The notes: generated from the letters alone by a model not told the origin. Shown: positions 1-11,790, counted from the first letter of the stretch. The stretch is 64,000 nt of DNA from Bettongia penicillata ogilbyi (GCA_023548195.1 JAJHZJ010000014.1:18115718-18179717), one strand, 5' to 3'. Made by a program: numbers and translations.

Positions 1-891
1 ACCACAGCAATATTCCAACCTCATACTTTTTAGTTATTTTAAATAGCCCAAAACAATGCTGATGGACATGGCTGACACATGGAGTAGTTTTCTTTTTCTT
101 TTCAGCTTTAACTTTGTCCATGATCATGATTACTGATGCTGTTCCTTTTTCCCTAACAAAATTTGCTCCTGATCTTTAGTTTATATTTGTATATATCTCT
201 TATTTCCTATTCCCTCCTAACTCCTCTACTTTACTTCTACATGCTACCTTGCCCTCCTATTACTTAAACTACCACCTAAGAATCCCTCCCTTATACTCCC
301 ATTCTCATTAATCTAAAGATCCTTCTTTACTCCCTCCTTTAACCTATTCCCTTACCCTCCCCTCTAAGTCTTCCCTTTTTCTCTCCCCCCTCTCTATCCT
401 CTTAGCATTTTATTTCTTTCTGAATTTAGAAGACTTTTATACCCTTCTAGATGTATATGTATTGTTCCCTCTTAACCCATTCCCTATAAAAGTAAGTTTC
501 CAGAGCTACCAGCCCTTCTCCCCAATCTAATTCTTCTGTGCTGTTTTTTTCCTTTCTCATCTCATTTGTATAAGATAATTGCTCTTTTTAGCTATTCCCA
601 AATGGTTTTACTTTTTAAAACATCATACTCAGGTCTACCCCAAAATTTATTATGAAATACACAATTACTAATAAAAATCTTAGACATACATCTTCCATAA
701 AAGGCAGTCTGTCCTTATTGAGTCCCTTGTAATTAGTCTTTGGTATGTAGCTTACATTTTTCTTGGCTTTTGTATGTTAAATCTTCTATTAAGTTCATTT
801 CTTTTAAAACAAAATCCTGAAAGTCTGACATTTCATTTTCTCTTTTTTTTCCATTCAGGATTATGTTTAGCTTTACTGGGTATGATATTTT

Positions 892-1510
892 AAAATTTTT
901 TTTAAAAATTTACTTATGTTTCATGTTCCACAGTCTCTACCATACAACCTAGATTGTTTTCTTTCCCTCCCTCCCTCTCCCTCCCTGAGATGGCATGCAA
1001 TTTTATATAGGTTCTACACATACATTCCTATTAAATACATTTTCACCATAGTCATGTTGTATAGAAGAATTAAAATGAATGGGAGAAATCAGATAACAAA
1101 CCAAAACGTAATACAGAAGAAAATTATCTGCTACAATCTGCAATCAAATTCCACAGTTCTTTGTATGAAAGTGGAAGGCATTTTGCCTTAAATGACCATT
1201 GGAAATTTTTTAAGTCCTTTCCTTGCAAGGAAGTTCTAAGTCTACCAGAAAACGTCCTCGCACACTGTGGTTGTTGCTGTGTACAATGTTCTTCTGGTTC
1301 TGCTCCTTTTGCTCACCGTCAGATCATATAAGTGTTTCCAGGCCTCTCTGAAGTCCTCCTGTTCATCATTTCTTACAGTACAATAGTATTCCATTACATT
1401 CATATACCATAATTTATTCAGTGAATCCCCAGTTGATGGGCATCCCCTTGATTTCCAGTTATTGGCCACCACAAAGAGAGCTGCTATAAATATTTTTGTA
1501 CATTCAGGGT
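892..1510 (-). mobile_element. 5'-truncated LINE-1 with 14-bp TSD
   Basis: The insert is bounded by an exact direct repeat, GGGTATGATATTTT, at 878-891 and 1,511-1,524, which is a target-site duplication. It starts with a T-rich tract (the poly-A tail on the minus strand), then the L1 3'UTR, then the end of ORF2. The last 77 codons of ORF2 (1,242-1,472, minus strand) carry the family signature NDEQEDFREAWKHLYDL. The 5' end is truncated, as is usual for target-primed reverse transcription. It landed in ORF1 of the older L1. Confidence 0.9.
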
Positions 1511-1567
1511 GGGTATGATATTTTTGACTGGAACCCCAGCTCTTTTGCTGTTTGATATATAGAGTTC

Positions 1568-1875
1568 TGGGCAGCTAGGTGGTACAGTGGGGATAGAGCA
1601 CCAGTGCAGGAGTCAGGAGGACCTGAGTACAAATCTCACCTCAGACACTTGACACTCATTACCTGTATGACCTTGGGCAAGTCACTTAACCCCAATTGCC
1701 TCATTCTGGGTCATCTCCAGTCATCCTGATGAATATCTGGTCACTGGATTCAGATGGCTCTGGAGGAAAAGTGAGGCTGGTGACCTGCACAGCTCTCCTT
1801 CACTCAAAAAAAGTCAAGTGCAAGTCATGTCATTACTTTTTTGATGGCATGGCCTTCTTTGGCAATGAAGGATGA

Positions 1876-1905
<30 letters not shown>
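1568..1905 (+). mobile_element. tRNA-headed marsupial SINE with RTE-like tail
   Basis: The head GGCAGCTAGGTGGTACAGTG and the following GAGTACAAATC stretch resemble the A and B boxes of a tRNA-derived RNA polymerase III promoter. The middle carries the CACTTGACACTCATTACCTG and CTTGGGCAAGTCACTTAACC blocks typical of marsupial SINEs. The 3' part ends GGCAATGAAGGATGAACACA, an RTE-type tail, and runs into a CA microsatellite. Flanks ATATAGAGTTCT and ACATATGGTTCT are only an imperfect TSD candidate. I do not assign a Repbase subfamily. Confidence 0.8.
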
Positions 1906-1907
<2 letters not shown>

Positions 1908-1910
1908 ACA
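1875..1910. repeat. (CA)n microsatellite
   Basis: About 17 CA units with one CATA interruption, forming the tail of the SINE just upstream. Confidence 0.95.
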
Positions 1911-3269
1911 TATGGTTCTAAGAATTGTTGTCTTTTAGTGTTGCCACTAGTACTAGCCACTGCTAGGTCTAGTGGGATTCTAATTGTGTCACTATTTTTT
2001 AAAAATTCTTTTTTTTTTTCTTGTTACTCATAATATTTCCTCCTTTAGCTGAGGGTTTTGGAATTTGATAATGAAATTCCTGTGGGTTTTCCTCATAGGA
2101 TCTCTTTCAGGTGGTAATTGGTGGAACTTTTCTATTTCTACTTTCCCTTCTTGTTCTAATTCTTCAGGATAATTTTCTTTAAGTATTTCTTGTATCATTG
2201 TATCAAGATTCTTTTTTTATCATAGCTTTCAGATAGTTTGATTATTCTTATATTTTCTCTTCTTGATCTGTTTTCCAGATCAGTTGTTTCTCTTATGAGA
2301 TGCTTCACATTCTCTTCTAGTGTTTTCATTCTTATATCTTATTTTACTATTTATTGGTCTCTTATAAGCTACTTCCGTTTGCCCTATTTTGGTTTTCATG
2401 GGACCATTTTCTTCCTTAAGTTTTAGGATCTCCTTTTCTAATTGGATGATTTACTTTCCATAATATTCTTTTTGTCCTTGGAGTATTTTTGTTTGATTTT
2501 TTAGTTTTTCTTCAATCTCGCTCATTTGATTTTTAAAGTATTTTTAAAGTTCTTCTGTGAATTCTTTTTGGGCAAGTGACCATTTGACATTACTCTTTGG
2601 GGTAGAAGGGGTTTTCTTTACTTCAGTATCCTCCTTTGAAGATTAACCCTGTTCATCTCTATTCCCACTGCAACCTTCATGGTGGAATTCTTTCTCCTTT
2701 CCCTCTTCATTTTTTAAAAAATTTATTGCAGCTTATTTTTATAATTACCTCTAGCCCTGAGGTATGGGAGATGGTGCCTCTGACCTCAGATCCTCTTTTA
2801 GTTCTCCCCTCTGGCCTGGAACCAAAATCAAAACCTGCAGCCTACTGTAAGTGCACACAGTCAGTCATGTTCTTGCCCCACTGCTTCTGCATTTACCAGG
2901 CAAGTGCTGGTTCCCTCTCTCCCAGGGCCTCATCTCAGCAGCATTGTCTGGTGTTCCTTGTCAGCAGAGTTTCCCTTGATCTTTGCCAGCTCAGATGCCC
3001 AACTCTCCAAGGGTTGGAGGGTTCCAAGGGTATAAGTTCCTGTGACTTTGTCCAAGGCTACCTACCAACCCAGCTAATTCTAGGGCTTTCCACTGTTTAA
3101 GCTGAACTAGCCTGGAGGTGTTTATTTATGATGAGACCAAACTTTGTTCTGGGATTTTTCTTCAGGTCTTCTCCAGTTGTACCAAGAGGACCACTGTTCT
3201 GCCACAACTCTGGGCATGGGAGAAATCTGGAGAGTCTGGAATTTTCTGACTTCACCATCTTTCCAGAAT

Positions 3270-3790
3270 CCTCTCTCTAACTTATCAGTTAACCCTCCTT
3301 GCCACTAGACACTCACCAACCTTTGTGAAACCTGAACTTCTCTTAGACTCCAAGAACTGCATAACATCTTCCAGAGAAGAGAGGTCTGAATGGAGGGATG
3401 ACAGACTCCTATCTTCTTCTATTTAGAGTTCAATGAAGTTTTGGGTATTCCAAGCCACTCCCAGTTAATGGTGATGCAATTCTCATTCCTCAGTTCTTGC
3501 CCCACCTTCAAAAAATGTTGATAGCTCACATCTAGGGGTTACACACTCCAGAGAAGCCACTGCAAGATAAGAGCTATCACTCCCAGTAAAGGGCAGAATA
3601 CTAAACTACCTCTCCATTCTCCCAGCTAACTCTGTGCTGGAGAAGGCAGGAACTGGAGCTAAGCTGATTTTTTTTTTTATTGATTCACTCCTTCTGGAAG
3701 TCCAGTATGATTCCATACTCTGGAAAAATTTCCCCTTTTTCCTTTCTTTGCTCTCCTCCAAAGCTAAAGTGATTTCTGGCTTCCTTTCCA
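3270..3790. other. No recognised gene or repeat
   Basis: Moderately GC-rich for the window. It begins right at the L1 5' end. I see no open frame of note and no repeat I can name; an LTR or another L1 5'UTR remnant is possible but unsupported. Confidence 0.4.
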
Positions 3791-4248
3791 TACAAGCCTG
3801 ATCACAAAGCAGAAAGACATCATTTCATGAAAATATTAAGCATAATAAGTATAAAAGAAACTGTCCACACTCCAATAAAAAAGCATACATAATATGCAAT
3901 GAGGAAACATTAGAAGCATTCCTAGTGGTATTGTCCTATTAGGAAATTGTGAAACAAATTATAGAATGGATGCAATAGAATATAATGATAAAATGAACAA
4001 TTTCAGAGGAAACTGTGAAGTTTTTTATCAAAGCAAATAGAAGTGGGAGAGCAATTTATAATATGATTATATTACAGAGAAAACAAATTTGAAAGAGTTT
4101 AGAATTCTGATCAATATAATTATAACCAATGAATAAAAAAATGAAGATGAGATACTCCACTAACTTCCGAATAGAGAGGTGATGAACTTGAAATGCAGAA
4201 AGAGACCTACATTTTTGGATACAGCAAAACTGGAAATTTGTTTTGCTG

Positions 4249-4305
<57 letters not shown>

Positions 4306-4385
4306 GGTTTGTTGTGGTTGCTGTTGTTTTAATTTACTTAACTGGGGAGGAGTATACTGGAAAGAACTTACTTGAAAAAAATTTT
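3790..4385 (+). mobile_element. Sense-oriented LINE-1 3' end (ORF2 C-terminus/3'UTR)
   Basis: The block from AGAGAGGTGATGAACT through GAAATTTGTTTTGCTG (4,172-4,248) matches, in order and spacing, the block at 36,835-36,900, and resembles the 3' region of an older marsupial L1 subfamily. Upstream, 3,990-4,110 looks like the decayed end of ORF2. A TA microsatellite has expanded inside it. It is in the opposite orientation to most L1 material in the window. Confidence 0.55.
4249..4302. repeat. (TA)n microsatellite
   Basis: About 25 uninterrupted TA units, within the sense L1 3' end. Confidence 0.97.
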
Positions 4386-4429
4386 GAAAAAAACATTCCT
4401 ACTAAAAACAGGTACAACAAAAGATTGCC

Positions 4430-4980
4430 TGTGTGCACCATTTTAATATGACATTATAGAAATTGTAATAATAAGGAGGGAAGACATTACATGTATTAAT
4501 ATTAGAAAAATAGGCCAGATATCATTTGCAGATGACATGAGAGTGTATCTAGAAAATCCAACTGTTTCAATTAAAGTATTAATTGATAGTAAATGAGGTA
4601 AGCCAAGTTGCAGAATACAGTATCAATTCAAAATGTTATCTGCATTTTTATTTATTATTAATGAAGCCTAAGAAACAAGCCATATTAATATCAACTATTA
4701 AATATTTTGGAATTAATCTACTTAGAAATATGTAGGACTTATGTAAGAATGACAATAAAAGTATTTTGAGAGTAAATGTGAGGAACAGTAGTTGAAAATG
4801 AGAATGAATAGACAAAAAGTCTTGATGAAGACTTAGAGATAATGAATTGAAATTATTATAATTAATTTCAATATCATTAAATAAAGGTAATGGACAATTA
4901 CGTATATCCAAAAAGGATAAACCTAATAAAATGAATATTGTGAAATGCCAGCTATGAGGAGACGTGTATAAATCCTTGGA
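4430..4980 (+). pseudogene. LINE-1 ORF2 fragment, reverse-transcriptase palm/thumb
   Basis: On the plus strand, 4,489-4,550 reads ISFADDMRVYLENP. That is the catalytic YADD-type box (FADD at 4,525-4,536) and the following strand of the L1 reverse transcriptase. The sequence to about 4,960 continues as decayed RT. Stops and frameshifts rule out function. It lies downstream of a sense L1 3' end, so it must be a separate or rearranged copy. The FADD aspartates are still both present. Confidence 0.8.
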
Positions 4981-4984
4981 CACT

Positions 4985-6564
4985 TTGTATCCTGGGGTTA
5001 AATATAATTTTTTTAGTTTTGAAATATATAAGGAAAAGCAATTACTCCTTGATTTGGATTTCTAGAAAGAGATATTCATCCTAATAATACCTGTCTTCAT
5101 TCTTCATATAAATTGCTCTCTAATTGGTAATATATTGCTGACAGCTGCCTATAACTCATAGGAGCTTCACACATAGCTACTGATTAGTAGTTTTATTTAT
5201 ATTAGAAACATAAATTTTCAAAGGCTCCCATCAGCCTGTTTATGTTATTTCACCTATCTGCATTCAATAGCAAGAGAACAACGAGAACGGGGAGGCAGAT
5301 GGTGGAAGTAATCTAGGACTATGATTTGCAAAGTGATGAGCAGATATAATTAGGTACCAAGGAATCCAAAGGTTTAGGTGAGTATAAAGTTGAGCTTCTT
5401 ATTCAAATATTATTAATATTTACATATTTTAACATTTAAATATTAATAAATAAAAGATAAAGATTTTCAAAGATAGAAAGTGAAATTATAACAGAGGTAA
5501 TGAATTGAGAAAGCAGGAAAGGATCGAAAGAATAGAAATTTGACATAAACAGGGAAAAGGTTTAAGAAGATGGGGCACAGGAAAAAAACTAGAAATACAA
5601 AAGATAATGGTCAGATTGAGAAATTTAAGAGTAATGGATTGTATAGATGAAATATTTTCAGATAAAGTTGAAACCAAGTGTATGACTATTCTTGTATGTG
5701 ACTGAGATGGAATGAGGTTGCAGATCATAGGAATTGGGGTTGATATTTAAAGGATATAACATATAAGTTTTTGTTTCCATATATAAAAACAAGGCTTGGG
5801 ATGAAAATGAATACTGTGAGTTTTGAACTTCAGGTTCAATATTGTACTTCAGGAGTACTAAATTTCAGCAGAAAAAAAGCAGAATGACCTATGAGTTGGC
5901 CCAAAATGGGTGATACATTTAGATGATATGAATTCCAGAGGAGGAGAGGTCATTAAGTTAAGGTTGTATCAAGATAGCCTGGAAATGAAAGAGCATCCCT
6001 CTAATTCTTCATCTTCTCAACATATTAAGAGGTATGAGAGAAGGGATATTTGGTCCTGGGGAAAGATGACCAGGATTACAATGTTATCAAAGGAGAGTCA
6101 AGTTTCTGTAAGGTGGTAAAAGGAACGTAAGAGGAAGAAGTCAAATACAAAGGTCAGTTTGTTAAAAGTAAGAATGAAGGTTCCACAGGTCAAAATATGA
6201 GTATGATTGGAGTCATGATCAGGAAAAGGAATTTTGTTTCTACACATCCTATGACTTGCCAGTTATAAACCAAAGATCCATTTTTGGGTAGAGTCATTGT
6301 CATTCTCTTTTTAGTAGCAATAATAATGTTGATCTAATTATTTATTAATCCCTGATTAAAATGTGGTGGGGATATGATGACAAGATGTCCACACTGGCTA
6401 GGCATTGGTGTCCTGAGAGGGTATCTAGACAAGATGAAGCTTTCTCTGGGACCAGTTAGATTGGGTTGAAGTTTCACTCTAAAAATAAAAGTCAATTAAC
6501 AGAAAGATAAATATGGGTTGCATTGCCAGTGACAAACTGAAAAATTATGCTTTAATGACTTGAA
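4985..6564. other. Unassigned AT-rich sequence
   Basis: I see no convincing gene, RNA or named repeat here. Short open frames (for example 5,486-5,728 minus and 5,910-6,119 plus) have no family signature and are expected by chance. Confidence 0.5.
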
Positions 6565-6579
6565 AAAAGGCCCATTTTT

Positions 6580-7247
6580 TCCCAGAGAAAAATTATTACT
6601 GATCATATTTTAAAATCAGCAGTAAGATAACTCCTGAAGTTCATTTAAATATTCCTGGGTTTTTCTGAAACCATCCTGCTCATCATTTCTTATAATGCAA
6701 TAGTATTGCATCATGATTGTATACCATAACTTGCTCAGCCATTCCGCAATTGAGAGACAACCCTTGAATTTCCAATTCCTTGCCACCACTAAAAGAGTTG
6801 CTGTAAATATTTTTGTACAAATGGACACTTTTCTTTGATCTGTTGGGGTTATAGACTTAGTAGTGTTATTGTTGGGTCAATGAGTATGCACAATTTTGTA
6901 GCCCTTTGGACTTAGTTTCAAATTACTATTGGTTAAATGGTTGGACTATTCAATAACTCCACCACAGTGCGTTGGTGTCCCTATTTTTCCATATACGTTC
7001 TAGCATTTGTCATTTTTCTTTTCTGTCATTTTAGCCAATATGATAGGTGTAAAATGATATCTCAAAGTTGTTTTCATTTTCATTTCTGTAATCAATAGTG
7101 ATTTAGATAATTTTTTCATGTGACTATTAATAGTTTTTATTTCTTCTTCTGAAAACTACTTGCTCATATCCTTTCACCATTTATCAACTGGGAAGTGGCT
7201 CTTATTTTTGTAAATTTGTCTCAGTTCCATTTTATTTGATAAATTAG
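6580..7247 (-). mobile_element. Truncated LINE-1 with 15-bp TSD
   Basis: An exact direct repeat AAAAGGCCCATTTTT at 6,565-6,579 and 7,248-7,262 marks the insertion. The minus strand from about 7,240 to 6,640 encodes the decayed ORF2 C-terminus; 6,616-6,828 reads through the LWYTIMMQYYCIIRNDEQD region. The usual ~600-bp L1 3'UTR is absent. Only about 80 bp of unmatched sequence and six T residues lie between ORF2 and the duplication, suggesting internal 3' priming or an alternative 3' end. Confidence 0.85.
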
Positions 7248-7262
7248 AAAAGGCCCATTTTT

Positions 7263-7480
7263 AAATAACTATATTCATCTAATTTTGTGTGACTGCAATA
7301 CATGGAATACTATAGTCTTCAAAGAATTTAGAATTAACATTAACCAGACAGTGATGGATGCAGAACATTAAAAATAGGAAATTATGATAGAGAAGTCGAG
7401 TAAAGGGTATCCTTAGAGAAATGTATAAGCACAAAAGAAGACTGGCCAAAGATTAGAACCCCCAGTCATTTATTTTTGAT
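7263..7480. other. Unassigned sequence
   Basis: Continuation of the target site of the L1 just upstream. Nothing recognised. Confidence 0.4.
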
Positions 7481-7715
7481 TGATTTAACTCCAAAACCAA
7501 CTCCAACATAAAGCATATTCTAATTCTTCATCTACTAACAGATCTCATCCTCAAATTGCCTTGTATTTCATTTCTATGATATGGATACTTGTATGTCTAT
7601 ATAGAATGTAAGTTCACTGAGGACAGTGGCTATTTCATTTATGTGTCTATTTTCTGAGTGCCTATTGCAGTGGCTGACACTTGTTACATAATTAATAAAT
7701 GCTGACTGATTAAAT
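7480..7715 (+). mobile_element. LINE-2 3' end
   Basis: The tail AGAATGTAAGTTCACTGAGG, then GTGGCTGACACTTG, then AATAAATGCTGACTGATTAA reproduces the pattern at the L2 3' end (gaatgtaagctccttgaggg ... aataaatgctt). The preceding 100 bp fits the decayed L2 3'UTR. This is an ancient mammalian element, consistent with its heavy divergence. Confidence 0.65.
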
Positions 7716-8050
7716 ATATCAATAATATTGTTGATAGAGGTGTTCTCCCACCAGTGCAAATGGCAATCCCTTTCAAACATTATCCTGTACTGTTCTTGCC
7801 CATTTCTTTCTATAATTCCTCCGAAGAGAATTCATTCAACTTGCCAGAGATCTTCCTCTAACTCTTTTAACATTTCAGGAATTCCACTCCAGCTATCAGG
7901 CTGGTCTGTTGTCTCTCATTCTTACCACATGACTGGCTGCATCTCTTTTCTCATAAAAGGAAAACTCTTCCCCTTGATCAAAATAAATTTGCTCTATTTT
8001 TATGTTTTCCAATTTAAGTGTATTGACCTAATAGAAGAGCAGTTTTCTGA
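7716..8050. other. Unassigned; long chance open frame on plus strand
   Basis: A 211-codon plus-strand frame spans 7,728-8,363, but its second half runs through a MIR SINE (translated LGFFICKIRGLK is the MIR CORE read as protein). I regard it as non-coding. Confidence 0.5.
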
Positions 8051-8054
8051 GATA

Positions 8055-8200
8055 ACATGTTGCCAGTGGAAAGAGCACCATGTTTACAGTCAAAGGATTC
8101 AGATACTATGTCTGCCTTGTAACTTGTGTAATGTAACTTCCTGGAGCCTCGGTTTCTTCATCTGTAAAATCAGGGGACTGAAACTTGTGAGAAAAGGCCC
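8055..8200 (+). mobile_element. MIR-type CORE-SINE
   Basis: TGGAAAGAGCACCATG, then CTTGTAACTTGTGTAATGTA and CTCGGTTTCTTCATCTGTAA, then AATCAGGGGACTGAA are the standard MIR blocks in the right order and spacing. Confidence 0.8.
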
Positions 8201-8567
8201 AGACCTATTAAAATGGGACTGTCTTTATTCTCTATCTCTAGAGATATCATACCTTTCAAATTATACCTTGCCTATGACTTGCCCAAGTGCCCAAATATTT
8301 GGAGAAGTTGTCAAATATTACAATGCCAAATTCATGAAAATGCTGAAGTTATTTAGTGAATAGTCTGGATAATAAGGAAACTTCTGACTGGTGTCATCCT
8401 CACAATATCTATTTTGCTCTTGTGAAAAAATTTAATTTCTTTAGTCTTTATAGAAATGAATACCAAGATTTTAAGGAACAGAAAAAGCAACTAAAGAAGC
8501 TGCATTGAAAGGGAAAACCAAGAAAAGAGGAAAAATCAGCTACATAGAAATAGTGTTGGGCTAATCC

Positions 8568-8702
8568 AGGGGTGGGGATCCTGTGGCCTGGAAATCAAAA
8601 ATAGCCTTCTGGGTCCTCGGGTGTAGCCTTTTGACTGAGTCCAAGTTTTAGTCTTGGACTCAGTCAAAAGGTGACTTTGAGGTCCCAGCTTCCCCACCCC
8701 TG
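8568..8702. mobile_element. hAT-like MITE, palindromic
   Basis: A 135-bp element with perfect 12-bp terminal inverted repeats, CAGGGGTGGGGA (8,568-8,579) and TCCCCACCCCTG (8,691-8,702). It contains an inner perfect 19-bp inverted repeat: CCTTTTGACTGAGTCCAAG at 8,627-8,645 and its complement at 8,653-8,671, with a 7-nt loop. CAGGGGTG-type termini are typical of hAT (Charlie-like) non-autonomous elements. The expected 8-bp target duplication is not clearly preserved (GGCTAATC versus GAATCTGA). Confidence 0.75.
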
Positions 8703-8764
8703 GAATCTGACTTCAATGTCAGTGGGTGAACAAGATCTTATTGTAAGTAGCTGCTATGTGCTTT

Positions 8765-10202
8765 CAGGGTAGATAATTTGGAGAATAGAAAAAATAGAGA
8801 AAAGGTACTAGCATTAAGGTCAAATCAGGAAAGGTTTTTTTGTAGAAGATGAAATTTTATCTGAGACTTGAAGGAATCTAGGGAAGTTAAAAGGTGATTA
8901 TGAGAAAGGAGAGCATTTCAAGCCTGGGAGACAGCCAGTGAAAGTGTATGGAGTTGAAAGCTGGATTATCTAACGTGAGGAACATAAACTAGGCTGGTGT
9001 CATTGTATTAGTAATCAGGACCTGGAGGCCAGTACATGGAAAGGTGAGGACTGTAAAATTATAAGAGGACTGGAAAGATAAGACTGGATTAGATTATGGA
9101 GGGTTTTAAAAACCAAATATAGGATTCTATATTTGATCCTAGATTCAATAAAGACCCACCAGAATTGATCAAATGGGATGGGCTGTGTATGTGTATCACA
9201 GAGTGAGACTTGTGCTTTGGAAAGATCAATTTGACAACTAAGTGGAGGTTGGGCTGGAGTAGAGACTTGTGGTAGAGAGACCAAACATTGTAATAACTCA
9301 GGTGTGAAAAGATGAGAGCTTAGATCAGGGTGTTTTTTTTTCAGCATCAGAGGATAGAAGAGGGCATATGAAGGCATATTATGCAGGTAGAAATGTTGGC
9401 AGCTAGTTAACTGTGAGGAGTGAGAGAGTAAGGAGTTGAGGGTGATACCTAGATTTTAAGCCTATGGAAATGGGAGGACAGTGTTACCTTCAACAGTAAT
9501 AGGGAAGTTAGGATAAGGAGATGGTTTGGGAAAACATAATGAGTTGTGTTTTGAACATAATGAGTCTAAGTTGTCTACAAGACATACAAATAAGCAATTG
9601 GAGATATTAGACTGGTGGTCAAGAGAGAGGGTAGGACTGAACAAAGACATTCTACAATCTTATGCATAGAAATGATCATTAAAACCAGGGGAGCCTATGA
9701 GTTCGTCAAGCAAAAAGTGTAGAGGGAAAAGAGAAGAGGGCCCAGGATAGAGAACTGGTAGACATCCATGATTGGCAGATGTGAACTAGATGAAAATTCA
9801 ACAAAAAGACTGAGAAACAATGGTCAGACAATCAGGAAGAGACCCACTAGAGAACAATATCTCAAAAACCTAGAGACATTACTATCAAGAAGAAGGTGAC
9901 TAAGTACCAAAGGCAGCAGCTAAGTCAGGAAGGATGAAGACTGAGAAAAACCCATTAGGTTTGGCGATTAAGAGATGATTGGTATCTTTGGAGAGAATAG
10001 TTTCAAAGGTTAGAAGCCAATCTGCTGTCAGTTAAGAAGTAAGATGAAAGGAAATGGTAGCATCAATCATAAACAGATTTCTCTAGGAGTTCAGCTAGAA
10101 AATGGAGAAGAGATACAAGACAATAGCTAGGAGAGATGACTGGGTCAAGTGAGGGCTTTTTGAAGATAGTGAGGGAGACATGGGCATATTTGTAGTCAAT
10201 AG
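8765..10202 (-). pseudogene. LINE-2 reverse-transcriptase and 3' region, decayed
   Basis: On the minus strand about 9,905-9,960 reads DLAAAFGT, matching the L2 RT motif DLSAAFDT. About 9,660-9,715 reads LLDELIGSPGFNDHFYA followed by a stop and D, matching the L2 stretch that leads into the YADD catalytic box. Lower coordinates hold the RT C-terminus and 3'UTR. At 1.4 kb it is the longest L2 remnant here. Multiple stops and indels show it is ancient. It ends where a SINE inserted (10,212). Confidence 0.8.
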
Positions 10203-10211
10203 GGAAGACAT

Positions 10212-10483
10212 AGAGCGGCTAGGTGGGGTAGTGGATAGAACACTGGTTTGGAATCAGGAGGACTTTTATCTGGAGTTCCCATACAGCCTCAGACACTCAC
10301 TAGCTATGTGATCCAGGGCAAGTCAATTGACCCTGGTTGTCTCAGTTTCCTCATCTGTAAAATGAGTTGTAGAAGGAAATGGCAAACTGTTCCAGTATGT
10401 CTGCCAAGAAAATCCCACATGAGGTCATGAAGAGTCAGACATGACTGAAAAATGACTGAACAGTCATAGCAGCAGCAAAACAT
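10212..10483 (+). mobile_element. tRNA-headed SINE with BovB-like tail, TSD
   Basis: The head GCGGCTAGGTGGGGTAGTGG, the middle CTCATCTGTAAAATGAGTTG and the tail GAAGAGTCAGACATGACTGA define the family. The tail resembles the 3' end of BovB/RTE LINEs and their SINEs (AGTCGGACACGACTGA). GGAAGACAT at 10,203-10,211 and 10,484-10,492 is a 9-bp target-site duplication. It sits in the antisense L2. Confidence 0.85.
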
Positions 10484-10492
10484 GGAAGACAT

Positions 10493-11790
10493 GAAGAAAT
10501 TGAAGATAAGTGAAAAAATAGCACTGATAGAGAAATCTACTATAGAAAACAGGATGGAATGGAAACATTTGTGTATGAAGGCTTGCCTTGGAAGAGAGAA
10601 GGATTCCCACTTTATGTGAAATAGTGAGGAGGGAAGAGAAAATGGTAGAAGTCATCTTTGTGATATTAGATGAGGAAAAGGGTAATAAGAGCTCTGGGAA
10701 TGGTTTCAACTACAACAATGCTTGTATGTCCAGAGATTATGTCTGGAAGATACCCAGGCAAGCTGCCTGCTATAGAATTAGCACCAGAAGCCTGTAGGAG
10801 AGATCAGTTATTTACCATTGCTATGAGGACCTGACTCTTTATTATGAATGGAAGTTTAGATATGGATACCCAGAGCTTATATGTGCTTCACATGGGGCCC
10901 TATCTTGGATAAATATTGGATCTCTTGTATTTAAGGGAACTCATTGGAGACATTTTCTTTTTAGAACTTCTTTATGGGATACCCTTGTCTGGAAATAGAC
11001 TACAGAAAAATTGACATTTTTTTTCTATCTCTTGCTTTGAACTGCAATTGAATAGTCTGTTTTCCAGGTTTTTCCTTAAAATTAAGACATGTTTTTTGTC
11101 ATAATTTTGCTTGTTGGAATGTTTGCTTTATATTACTCTAATCCAGTAAAATGATTGTTGTTAATATGAGAAGTATAATTTTTGAATGTTTAAAATATTA
11201 GCATTTACAAGTTTGCTAGAACACATTTATAGATTATAAAAGTTTATTAAACATTTTTAAGTAGTTCTAAATCTTTGCTTTTTTCCTGGTACAAATCCAG
11301 ACAGTTTGTATGAGATCCTTATTAACTTTAGGTCCACAGAATAGGGTTTGCCTGCTAGCCTAGAAATGTTGAGTAATCAACTCTAAGTGTAATAGTTTGG
11401 GGCAAAGATTACACTCCTTTGAAGACTTTTCTGGGAATGTATTCTTTAAGTTAACCTGCTTTCTTAGCAATGGATTAATTAAAAACTCAATTTAGATTGC
11501 CTTTGTAGCATCAGGTCTTCTAATTTAATAATTAATTTAATAATTCTGGGTACTCTTTGGTATAGAGACCTAGAGGAAAGTTGCCAGTATCTTGAAGGAA
11601 ATTACCTATGATATAGGTTGCTACCCATACACCAAGTCCAATTGTTTAATTTTTTTTTTAACCTGAAGGGTGTCATGGTGACTTCCAGTCAAATTAATTC
11701 ATTAATCCTCATTCTGGAAAATCCCAAATTCTCAGGAAGCATTTTGAGGGAGCAGGCTTACTGTCACAGTAAACAGGCTAGATTTGCTTT
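10493..11790. other. Unassigned sequence
   Basis: No gene or repeat recognised in 1.3 kb. Short frames overlap on both strands without family signatures. Confidence 0.45.

Larger units (their letters stand above)
1..3268 (-). mobile_element. Old LINE-1, 5' part, internally deleted ORF2
   Basis: Read on the minus strand this is the 5' portion of an L1. From high to low coordinate it has a 5' end near 3,268 with an AAAGATGGTGAAGTCA start, a 5'UTR (about 2,640-3,268), ORF1 (about 1,911-2,640, 1,525-1,566 and 790-891), a pyrimidine-rich inter-ORF stretch (about 200-500) and the 5' part of ORF2 (EN, about 60-200). Bases 1-50 look like RT-domain sequence joined directly to EN, so most of the RT is missing. 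The same join is seen near 60.9 kb. It is interrupted by a younger L1 (892-1,510) and a SINE (1,568-1,905). All reading frames are heavily decayed. The left end lies outside the window. Confidence 0.75.

Noticed and set aside
1568..1905. A functional tRNA gene from the A/B-box-like head
   Set aside because: No cloverleaf, anticodon arm or terminator; it is the head of a SINE.
2636..3100. 154-codon plus-strand frame
   Set aside because: It is antisense to the 5'UTR of the L1 at the window start; GC-richer UTRs leave longer chance frames.
7728..8363. 211-codon open frame on plus strand as a gene
   Set aside because: Its second half is a MIR SINE read as protein and the first half has no signature, no Kozak or exon context, and no domain.
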